The notes below the pieces were generated by a model. The model was not told where the DNA came from and searched no databases. It was given only the letters and a program-made list of their open reading frames with translations. Shown here in pieces: positions 49,721 through 59,849 of a stretch of DNA of 64,000 bases. This DNA is from Spisula solida (taxonomy: Eukaryota > Mollusca > Bivalvia > Venerida > Mactridae), in contig OX365948.1 of NCBI GenBank assembly GCA_947247005.1, forward strand, positions 10,281,455-10,345,454. Reading direction: 5' to 3'. Numbering within the stretch: the first letter of the stretch is position 1; every line of letters starts with the position of its first letter. The translations under genes were made by a program, and so were the position numbers.

Positions 49721-50329
49721 ATTCGAGTTCTATGGGTAACAACGCAGCTATCCATTGTTTTATGTGGTACCTTACACAGTCCGCCACATCAATTGCGTGC
49801 CTACCTAACTATGCCTTGCACATTCGTCCCCATTCTACATGATGTTATTATTCGAATTTATGACCCAATTAGAAATATTACTAAATAGCATGTTGTATTG
49901 GTCAGGTCAAATTGGAACACCGTTCCAACATACCCCACGCACATTCTTCCAATTTGCCCCGACCACACGTGACGTTTGACCTTCATTGACCGAAAAAGGA
50001 ACAGATTCAATACTTGCAAATTACAGCACACAGATATTGTTTACATATTATGCATAGGGATCATTGAATATTTTACCCACAAAAGGTGTGGAACAAATTA
50101 TGTACAAAATGAAAGTTTCGAAGCTAAATTTACTTGGCGATCTGTGTTCGATGAGGTTTCACAAGTTTTTCATCGTTAACCAAGTCCTCAGAATATGGCG
50201 ACGAAAAGTGCGGAACTATGTAGCGCTGTGGTATTTGTCACAGTATAGACTAAAGAACCATACTCAAAGCTTGAGATGGATGACTATCTATTAAAATATA
50301 GCATATAAACATGTCATTCTAGTGTTTAA

Positions 50330-50560
50330 AAGCTTTGTCAATAATACGGCTATAGAATACCTTTGTTCAAAATTTCAAATTACGAATTACCCCAATCAAA
50401 CGTTAAGGTCAGCTGCAAACAATCTCTTATACATGCCTAAACCAAATCTAGAAATTTTCAGAAAGTCAATCTCATGTGCTGGACCAAAACTATAGAATTC
50501 CCTTTCTCAAGACATCAGAAATGCAAAAAACGTCAAACATGTTTAAGTCAACATACATTA
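50330..50560 (+). pseudogene. LINE reverse transcriptase C-terminal remnant
   Basis: One frame gives LRSAANNLLYMPKPNLEIFR and SISCAGPKL, then a stop in place of Trp, then NSLSQDIRNAKNVKHV. This is the region after the RT domain in CR1/Jockey-type elements ('G...WNSLP..IR'). It lies at the centre of the inverted duplication and is inactive. Confidence 0.65.
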
Positions 50561-51234
50561 ATTACAGATTTCAACAATGGGCCGATAATATTGCTAATTA
50601 GTTTTTTAATCTATATCCTGTATCAGATACTTTTATATAAGGCTGTCTGCAAATTCCAGTTGCATTATTTCTGTAATATTTTACTGTTTATCATCAATGA
50701 CGTTGTAATTCACTCTATGTTGTGTATTATGCACATTGTCATGTAGACTTGACTTGACTTTTTTTCAAATAAAAATGTAAACTAAATGCATTTTCAATGT
50801 TCCATCCTGATGAAGGCTTGGTAAAAGCCAATGCGTTTTTGTTGAAATTATCCCTCCTATTAGAACTTAGAACTGCAAATGTGAAAGTTTATGTACACGT
50901 TTCTTAACCTCGAATAACTTCAAAGTGCATTGTCATATGCCTTTGATACTTTGCTTGCTTGTTCCACAATCATGCACACAAGACAAACACAGGAGTAGGT
51001 AACTCTGTCCTGTATTTTTGTCGTAATTATCTGCCCTTTTCGACTTAGAAGCAACAACCAACCTCTACACAGCAAAGGGTAATGCTGCTTCTATGAAGAT
51101 TTTGTTTGAATATACATACATAATGATAATACTACCCTAGCATGACACTGCAAAAAGTGGAGCGCGCGGTTCAAGGACAGCTCTTGTTGTACAATCTTGT
51201 GCATATTCACTTGATTCAAATGATAAACTATTTA

Positions 51235-51340
51235 AATCATCACTGATAATAAGTGGTATGTCGACCTTGTAGTGTTTATATTACGCATGCTTGTTTATTG
51301 ATAGGTCCAGGGTTATCTCCGGCGAACTATACATACATGC
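51235..51340. repeat. Dispersed ~90-bp repeat, copy 1
   Basis: The stretch gtgtttatattacgcatgct ... gttatctccggcgaac matches 61782-61870 on the other strand. It is short, non-coding and probably a fragment of a longer interspersed element. Confidence 0.55.
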
Positions 51341-51514
51341 ATGTTTTCAGTGTTGTTTTTTATTATGTTGTTTGTTGGTCTGTTTTTCTTTTCCAGTGGA
51401 CCATATTGAAAATTGATATAACTGTTAAATATGTAATTCACAATAAATAAGGTTATTGTTAATAATAATATTAATAAAGCCAAAGACGGACCACATTCTC
51501 TTATCATAGAGGCT

Positions 51515-51695
51515 TCAATGCAGCACAAACATATTAGTGAGGTTGGGCTTATCAGCACATAGGAATCACATTTTGAAGTGCTCAGTATTTATTCGTTTAC
51601 AATATTGCATTTGTAACATTATGTTTCTGACAATTCCTTTAGGACATCTTATTCAATTTGCAAAATATGCACAAGTAAAATTTGTTGATCCTTAA
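51515..51695. mobile_element. Fragment of the 'TACTACTCA' MITE family
   Basis: Shares ggttgggcttatcagcacat and 'tttacaatattgca...tgtttctga' with 44490-44620. Both termini are missing. Confidence 0.6.
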
Positions 51696-51696
51696 G

Positions 51697-51990
51697 TAGG
51701 GTGCGCGCTTCGGGATCGAGAAGTCCCTGGCTCAACCCCCGTCTGGACCACTGCTTAATTTCTCTGAGCAAGAATAACCCACATGCTCCATTCGACCAAG
51801 GTGTGAATTGGTACCTGTGAGGGCAGTGTCTGAGCATGTTCGATAGTCCTGGGCGCCGCAGATCGATGTTGGCTAGCTGCACACCCAACAGGAGAGAAAT
51901 AGTCTCCTCAGGGAGACTCGAACGCAGGTAGCCCAATGGCCAGGGGGGAGTAAGAATATTTGTCTAAGGGTGACTGAACGGCTGAACGGC
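51697..51990 (+). mobile_element. Probable tRNA-derived SINE
   Basis: The head gggtgcgcgcttcgggatcg with a weak B box (ggctcaacccc) is GC-rich compared with its surroundings. A body follows with 'cctgggcgccgcagatcgat' and an AT-rich end. The minus-strand open frame here (51649-51936) is a by-product. Confidence 0.5.
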
Positions 51991-52525
51991 TGAACTACTG
52001 AAAGCAGCCCTCGAACATGGTAAACTTAACTTGTTTGACGTACATCTCGTCCAGATGTCATAATCGAATAACATTTACAAAGAGACGGTAATGTTATAAT
52101 ATTATCTATTTTATGTAATGCAAATAATTGTAAATACAAAAATGTATATAATTTAATAACAAACACAACAATATAACATATCAATGAACAATCACTAGTC
52201 GTACCCACTGTCTTCGTGCACGATCGTCAACTCGTCAGACGAGACAACGCATATACTATACGTAGTTACTAGTATAGGCATACACGAGTTGCTCTCCCAA
52301 GACAACATACGGTCGTTTTATGAATATTCATTGAATTTCAGGTAAATAAACACTGTCGGACTAGAACAATAAAGTCAATATGCATATGGCAACAACGTAG
52401 AAATATACAGCAGGCAGAATTGATAGAAAAACTAGAAAAGGAATAAAAAGGAATACAATAGACAAAATCATTTAGCACATAGAGCAATCTATCAAGTATT
52501 TTTTCACAAGTTGTGAACCATTTTC

Positions 52526-53527
52526 TCAAGGTTCTATTCTGGAATGCATAAAACTTTCCATTTCATCATCTTCAGAAATAACATTATGTTCTCCTACAAA
52601 TAATCCTTTTATCACATTGTCCCTTGATACATTAATCTGACTAGTTTTGACTGAGGTTATATCGAATTCAATGTTATCAATAAAAGTTGTGCTCTCTCCA
52701 ATAAACGCTGCATCAAGATCCACAGACTCTACACTAGTGACGTCAATGCCTTCGTCACTGTCAGAATCACACGAGCCCTTCACGAACGCTGTATCCAAGG
52801 TAATTTGACTGGCATAAAATTCTAATGTCGCTGTAGTATCTGCTGTACTGTCATTAAATGTACTACATGTATCTATGTTACTGGTAGCTTTAGGCGACGT
52901 AGTTATCTCACCATACACAGAGTCACGACCTCTTGTTAGACGACAATAAACACTATCGTCACCGTCTCCATTTTCCCGAACACTGAGTTTATTCGGAGTT
53001 GTTCGTCTGTCTGTAAAGATATCATAGAGATAGCGTGCCAGAACCATCTGTTTTCCAGCAAGTTGACTTCTACTTTTATTCGTGGAATTCCGTGTAGAAA
53101 GTTCAGTATATGCAGTACTATCACCCTCAGTGTTGTGTACATTATTTACTGCGTTATCCATCTGTATGTAATGACTTTTGTATAAAGCATCAATATCACA
53201 TTCCACAGGTTCTTGTGTACGTTGTTGTCGTGTCTTTATTCTCAGGCCTGGTTCCTTGTTCTTAACGATAAACTTAAAGTGACGTTTCTCTTTTCCCCAT
53301 GACCGCCATATTTTATATACCAGAGTATTTCCCGACAGCAAACGTTCCACTGTGTCAGTCATCTCAAACAAACCGAATGTATTCAGTTTAGAAATCGGAA
53401 CTCCAGATTTGTGTAGAAGCATGTGTATGACGTCATTACCAGTTGAATACTTGGTGACATTTAGATCGTTTGTCGTCCCGTTATATTCAAATGATATTTT
53501 AAATTTTCCGAAGTTCTGCAGTCTCAT
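52526..53527 (-). CDS. RA-domain protein 2 (N-terminal RASSF-like)
   Basis: One coding exon starting at 53527 directly after an acceptor (cattcgcag, ending 53528) gives 333 residues. The conserved untranslated exon ends at 54000 with a gttagt donor. The RA domain (~5-85) reads NDLNVTKYSTGNDVIHMLL and KIWRSWGKEKRHFKF. The acidic C-terminal region and the end MESFMHSRIE match copy 1. It has one codon more than copy 1 (VYCRLTRGRD against FYCLTRGRD). Both frames are intact, so selection probably maintains both, unless the duplication is very recent. Confidence 0.82.
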   Translation of the reverse strand: MRLQNFGKFKISFEYNGTTNDLNVTKYSTGNDVIHMLLHKSGVPISKLNTFGLFEMTDTVERLLSGNTLVYKIWRSWGKEKRHFKFIVKNKEPGLRIKTRQQRTQEPVECDIDALYKSHYIQMDNAVNNVHNTEGDSTAYTELSTRNSTNKSRSQLAGKQMVLARYLYDIFTDRRTTPNKLSVRENGDGDDSVYCRLTRGRDSVYGEITTSPKATSNIDTCSTFNDSTADTTATLEFYASQITLDTAFVKGSCDSDSDEGIDVTSVESVDLDAAFIGESTTFIDNIEFDITSVKTSQINVSRDNVIKGLFVGEHNVISEDDEMESFMHSRIEP

Positions 53528-54192
53528 CTGCGAATGAAAATGTTTGGAATAAGTATGTGAAAAAATAATTGTATTGCATTATTGTTTTTGCCACTTTATG
53601 CGTATATGGCGGAGAGTAACCTAACCAATGTTCACGTGATTGCAAATTACCAGTACAAACTTGTTCTGTCTCCAGCAACATACAACAGCCTTCCATGGGG
53701 TTGCTTGCTAATGCCACATATGAGTATAACCTGTTAAATCAGGAGTATTATAACGTAGACAAGCTAGCGATGTACCGTCGCCGACGGTTTAGAATTATGC
53801 CTCAAAATGTCTGACTAAAGGTTAAATAACAGTAACGAAAGACTGACTAATTTCCCTGTTTAACAAGCAAATTGATCCATCGGTACATCAAAACTACCTT
53901 GTGTGTGTAAACAGTTGGAACAAATCAAACATTTAAACAAATAATTTGTAAGAAGAAATAACAGTTAATTATTTCTGATTAATGTAAACAAGAACTAACC
54001 TTGATGCTTTTGAGGTAGGTTTCCTTCCAGAATATATACTATAATAATCCTAAATGATAAAATTTTTCCAAAATCAAATAATGGTTTACGTGAGTTGATA
54101 CAGTATCCAATAATATACTAAACAACAATGTATTTGTTTCAACAGAAGTCTGAGTTCAAACGAATATGGTTGACAACTCAACGTGTGCAGGG

Positions 54193-54200
54193 TATTTATA
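54193..54200 (-). promoter_or_regulatory. TATA-like box, RA-domain gene 2
   Basis: TATAAATA on the minus strand, the mirror counterpart of 46931-46938. Confidence 0.4.
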
Positions 54201-54625
54201 CACGTGTATACGTCAGTGTTGAATAACTCCAGTAATTTGGTGATAAATGAGGAAACTCGTGTCGTTACCAAAGGTCTCTTATTGCAGATAAAGATCATCT
54301 TAGAGATAAAATCACGTGAACATGAAAATATATATGATATTATAGCCAGGGGACATTTCTTGGTAAACTAATCTACAACTTGTGTACATTATTACGGTTC
54401 GATAAAAATCAAAACATTGATAATTATTTCGCTAATTACTCGCTACCAATGTAAGAACCTCACACCGTGATCAATTAATAGCAATTAAGCACTTTGATAT
54501 CACGTGATGACAAGATAAGACACGAGATTTACTGATCTTGATCTGGTACTGATAAAATATTGTTTTGTGACAGGAATGCGTCTACACAGTTTTGATGATT
54601 TATTGCATTTTTTTAATTTATCTGA

Positions 54626-55738
54626 TTGCATTTACATGTTTGAACTTGCCGATGATTTTCACCATACATGCATTATCCACATTAAATTTATAAATACAAA
54701 ATATTCTTAATATTTAAATAAATAAATGAAATGTTCGATATGCATGCATGATATGTAGCCATACTAAAGTTCTTTTGAATTTAGAAATAACTAATTTATT
54801 TGGTGTGATATGTATGAAACAACCTAAATATGTACACTGGGTTGAAGAGTGTGGGTTGGTATATACATCATGTACCTGCCCACCTAGGTATTATTGCGGT
54901 CGGTCTATATGGGGACATGATGGGTGCCTGTGCTTTTAACGTATTGGTTGGTTTTCATCCGAAATGTTATCGAGCTAGAAAAGTTCTCTGACAAAATTAT
55001 TGCATTCTTAAAGGGAGCTAACCAGATGGATGTTTAGTAACACGGTACTCAATTCATTACCTCCCTTTCAATTACATACATAGATAACAAAATTCTTCTA
55101 CTACACAGTATTAACTTTATTTCTAACGTATTTGGTACCAGTTGATGTCAAGTCATCGTAGAATATCACTTTATGGAATACATTTAATGCATTTATGTGT
55201 GTTTTGTAAACATTACAAACGTTACATCTGTAAATAGCACCCGTGAAAACTATAAAAAAGTTAAGCCTAGGACCCACTGAGGAATTCCAGTCGGCGATGT
55301 TCTCCCGATATCTTCCGATACCTACCGATTGATCACAATTCCTTCCGATATTACAAACTGTCTCATGATTTCCACGAAACTTCCCTTAGAACATGGGGAA
55401 CCAGTTCCCGATGTGTTGATAGCTAATTAATTTCAATCAAGAGTACATCACCGAGTCAAAATATGTTCAGTGAGACCTAGGTCTTATTTTTTGACTGGTT
55501 GTCTCTCTTTATATGTTAACTTATATTAAAAATCCTCTGGCTGGACGGATACAATTGCTGGTCTTTGAAGACAGGTTTTTGTTATAATGGTCTTTGTTCA
55601 CAGGTGGTCTTTAACCGTGAAATATTTGACTGCACATGTACTTACAATGATGAACAATTGATATATCACACACGATTCCGACAACAAGTGAAGATGTATT
55701 AATTACTTAAACGAGTACAACAATACATATTTCAAACT
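54626..55738. other. Gene-free stretch between RA-domain gene 2 and CABIT 2
   Basis: No exon supported. A run of 'cttccgata' motifs lies at ~55310-55350. The frame at 54748-54939 shows no domain. Confidence 0.45.
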
Positions 55739-58700
55739 TTAATCTACTTTCTGCCACGGGCCACCTTTCATTGGTGACTGAAAGCTAAAATCAGATGATT
55801 TTCTGCTTGATCTTTTATGTTCACCTCTTCCTTTTACCGGAGGCAATTCTAAGGGTTCAACAGACTGTTTCGGGGGCGGCTCTAGATTAAAACTTGTTTT
55901 CACTTTTATTTCCTTGGCGTATTTATCCGCCGCACCATTACTCATGTACTGTAACTCAGAACGTAGCGATCCAACTTCTAAGAGATCGTTTCCGTTTGTA
56001 GACGGAGTGAATTCTGGGAATGGTAGAACCGGAAGTTCGAGAAGTTTCTGACTTCCGTCAAGCGCTTCTGCGACAACAGTCCAATCTTTAACAATGTCAA
56101 AGACTTTCATTACACCAGTAAATCCACATGGTTTGTTTGGTGGATCTCCTGTTAGGAGTTTTAGCATCAAAGGTCGCGTAAACACTCCCATAGCAACTAA
56201 CTGTTTCAACGTATAAGCAAATGAGTTCTTCTCTGCTTTAACACTTTTTGACATTGGATTCTTATATTCTATGATGTAAAACTCGCCTTGCACATCAAAC
56301 GGAATAAGAACATCTAGTCCATCTTCGGTCACACAAACCAGGCAGCGCAGAAGTTTACGTTTTATTGCGCTTTTCTCAGCTATGTATTTCACGTAATCCT
56401 CAAATACGCTATGAACAATGAAAACGCCAGTCGGGAACTCAAGTTTTTCGTACATAATGTCTTTCCGGTTAAGAGGATCTAACAATGTGAAACCAGTCAA
56501 TCGTTTAGCTGCTAGAAATTTGTTGGGCATCAATCGTGCTAGGATGGCAACACTTAGAATTGGCACACTGTCTTCTTCAAGAACACGAAACCAACCTGCA
56601 ACAACAGAAAACTCAATAGTAACTATTAAAACTATGGTATTTTCATGTAATTGTTTCCCAAACAATGCACTCAATCATACGAACAGGTGAACGAACGAAC
56701 GGTTCTGTGTCATGAAATAGGTCACGAGTGGAAACTAATAATTTGACTAAACATGTGTGTTGTGTTATTCATGAAATAGAACCACATGTCAAACTATTAG
56801 TACGTTGTACATTGTTTGGGCCTTACACTTCAGGACTCTCATGTTGGTGGTTTGGACTACTTTATTTTGTGCTGGCTGGCAAACGTATTTAAATCCCACT
56901 ATAAGCGGATTAAACTTGTTGCGTTTCTTTTCATTTGAGTAGAATAACAGAAAACTAAAGTTGTACATTTGAAACAAAATAAAATACACTTTCAAAATTT
57001 AGAATAAGTCATGATTGACAGTTGTGATACGCTAATTGAAATAAACCATGGTGTTATAGTTCTTCTACACAATGCAACATGGTGTGTTTCTTTTGCTATT
57101 GAGTGTACAGTGCAACTTCTCCAGAGAGGCCCTCCATAGTGCAATAACCTCTCTTGAGCAACCAATTTTTGTTCCAGAAATACCCAATAGCAATAACCTC
57201 TGTACATCGGCCACATTTCGTGTTTCCCAACGGGTGTTGCTGCAGAGAGGTTTTACTGTACTTACTTAATATAATAAATACGCCGTACACGTACCTTCCA
57301 ACACCACATTAGTCGCTGTTAGAATTTATTCCCGTAGACTGTAAGGTTACGTGTTGTGCCGAGACATTGTTGTTAAATGATTATATCAGTGTATCATTAA
57401 CTGTCACCTTTTAAACTATTTAGCACTGATTGTGGACAAATAAACTAGACTTGAAAGGGGTATCGTAAGATCCTAACTTGATAAATAAGTCAAATAAATA
57501 CATGTATATTAATACAACTATTCGTTGTATTTGCTATTGTTTCTGACGACAGATGAAATTAACCGCGTTTATATCAGGTTATATCATTGATTTGAATTAA
57601 CCGTGTTTATATCAGGTTATATCGTTGATTTGAATTAACCGCGTTTATATCAGGTTATATCGTTGATTTGAATTAACCGCGTTTATATCAGGTTATATCG
57701 TTGATTTGAATTAACCGCGTTTATATCAGGTTATATCGTTGATTTGAATTAACCGCGTTTATATCAGGTTATATCGTTGATTTGAATTAACCGCGTTTAT
57801 ATCAGGTTATATCGTTGATTTGAATTAACCGCGTTTATATCAGGTTATATCGTTGATTTGAATTGACCGCGTTTATATCAGGTTATATCGTTGATTTGAA
57901 TTACCCGCGTTTATATCAGGTTATATCGTTGATTTGAATTAACCGCGTTTATATCAGGTTATATCGTTGATTTGAATTACCCGCGTTTATATCAGGTTAT
58001 ATCGTTGATTTGAATTAACCGCGTTTATATCAGGTTATATCGATGATTTGAATTAACCGCGTTTATATCAGGTTATATCGTTGATTTGAATTAACCGCGT
58101 TTATATCAGGTTATATCGTTGATTTGAATTAACCGCGTTTATATCAGGTTATATCGTTGATTTGAATTAACCTCGTTTATATCAGGTTATATCGTTGATT
58201 TGAATTAACCTCGTTTATATCAGGTTATGTCGTTGATTTGAATTAACCGCGTTTATATCAGGTTATATCGTTGATTTGAATTACCCGCGTTTATATCAGG
58301 TTATATCGTTGATTTGAATTAACCGCGTTTATATCAGGTTATATCGTTGATTTGAATTAACCGCGTTTATATCAGGTTATATCGTTGATTTGAATTACCC
58401 GCGTTTATATCAGGTTATATCGTTGATTTGAATTAACCTCGTTTATATCAGGTTATATCGTTGATTTGAATTAACCGCGTTTATATCAGGTTATATCGTT
58501 GATTTGAATTAACCGCGTTTATATCAGGTTATATCGTTGATTTTTTTTCCGAAGTGTTCTACTGAAGACTTGATAAAACATAAGATTACTACTTGATTAA
58601 CTATGTACTTCACAGACCCTTATGTTCACTATTTACTAATACATGTAGTTGCCCTATAAGGGGCTAATTATACAATTATTATATAGGCCTACATCATTTC

Positions 58701-59803
58701 AATACTGGTTGTTTAAACGTATTCAAACTGGTAAGTAACGCTTCTGCACGGACATAAAGAAATACACCAAAGATATAAACATGTTTTTTTAAATCTTTGA
58801 ATACACCAAAACTTGTCGACAATGCACCTTCATGAAGATAGGGTAACTTCGTCAAACGGCGTTTTATAGTGTAAAGGGTCAATTTACTAACATTGGTAAT
58901 CAACTAAACCTTCATGAAGATAGGATCGTTTCGTCATAAGGCGTCTTTATAGTGTAAAGGGTCAATGTACTAACATTGGTAATCACCCGGACCTTTATGA
59001 AGATAAGATCGTTTTGTCAAAAGACGTCTTTATAGTGTAAAGGGTCAATGTACTAACCTTGGTAATCACCCGGACCTTCGTGAAGATAGGTTCATTTCGT
59101 CAAAAGGCGTCTTTATAGTGTAAAGGGTCAATGTACTAACCTTGGTAATCACCCGGACCTTCGTGAAGATAGGTTCATTTCGTCAAAAGGCGTCTTTATA
59201 GTGTAAAGGGTCAATGTACTAACCTTGGTAATCACCCGGACCTTCGTGAAGATAGGATCGTTTCGTCAAAAGGCGTCTTTATAGTGTAAAGGGTCAATGT
59301 ACTAACCTTGGTAATCACCCGGACCTTCGTGAAGATAGGGTAACTTCGTCATAAGGCGTCTTTAAAGTGTAAAGGGTCAATGTACTAACATTGGTAATCA
59401 ACTGGACCTTCATGAAGATAGGATCGTTTTGTCAAAAGACGTCCTTATAGTGTAAAGGGTCAATGTACAAACCTTGGTAATCAACCGGTAGTACGATCAC
59501 TGAGCCACTTTCTTGAATCCTAACGCCATCTTTGGAAGTCTTCACGGGCACAAGATTAGATACATTCCTGGCTACGATTTTAAATCCCCTCACTTCTTTG
59601 TACAACATTAGGGGTTGGTGTAACACAGAGCTAGCCTCCTTCTTATGTTTACTTTTGTCGTCTGCGTTCATTTTAACTATGACAGGTAATGAATATTCCT
59701 TTAAAAGTGCTTCAAGACTCAGCGAATGTCTCGACCACATAAAAGGGTTTGATTTTCGTGGTGATTTCATTTCAGTTTCACTACCAGCTTGTTTAGTTGC
59801 CAT
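55739..59803 (-). CDS. CABIT-domain protein 2 (THEMIS/GAREM-like)
   Basis: Exon 1 is 59803-59473 and exon 2 is 56595-55739, joined in phase 1 to give 395 residues. The split Gly codon lies in DYQGWF, exactly as in CABIT protein 1, and exon 1 has the same 331 nt. The domain starts at LEALLKEYSLPVIVKM; the first signature is VIVLPVDYQGWFRVL and the second is LVC followed by DVLIPFDVQGEF, both fitting the CABIT pattern. The tail (~320-395) is basic and Pro/Ser-rich (EPPPKQSVEPLELPPVKGRG), possibly a docking site for SH3 or kinase partners. Similarity to CABIT 1 is low outside the signatures, so the pair is old. The 2.9-kb intron is filled with two minisatellites and a MITE; one minisatellite overlaps the splice donor. 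Confidence 0.85.
57107..57260. mobile_element. MITE with TACAGTGCAAC ends, copy 2
   Basis: Starts tacagtgcaacttctccaga and ends gagaggttttactgta, inverted over ~16 bp. Same family as 4801-5037. It lies in the CABIT 2 intron. Confidence 0.6.
57555..58543. repeat. 38-bp minisatellite, ~26 near-identical units
   Basis: The unit is ttgatttgaattaaccgcgt then ttatatcaggttatatcg. Only a few positions vary (aaccg, acccg, aacct, gaccg), so the array is young or homogenised. It occupies about a third of the CABIT 2 intron. Confidence 0.95.
58826..59488. repeat. 83-bp minisatellite that includes a splice donor
   Basis: Eight units read, on the minus strand, ccgggtgattaccaag then gttagtacattgaccctt and so on. 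The last unit overlaps the final 16 bases of CABIT 2 exon 1 (59473-59488) and its donor (ccaag|gtttgt). Every unit therefore carries a copy of the exon end and a donor-like site. Confidence 0.9.
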
Positions 59804-59849
59804 GGTTACTGTATTTATACTTAGTTCAATATCCGCTTCATAAATATTT

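Larger units (their letters stand above)
52340..54625. repeat. Right arm of the inverted duplication
   Basis: Reverse-complement counterpart of 46505-48660; ~3.7 kb of unrelated spacer separates the arms. Palindromic arms of this length can exchange sequence by gene conversion, which may explain the high coding identity. Confidence 0.88.

Noticed and set aside
50800..50860. Hammerhead ribozyme (ctgatga with a following stem)
   Set aside because: The conserved GAAA of the core is replaced (gccaatgcg), so cleavage is not expected; it is probably a decayed retroelement end.
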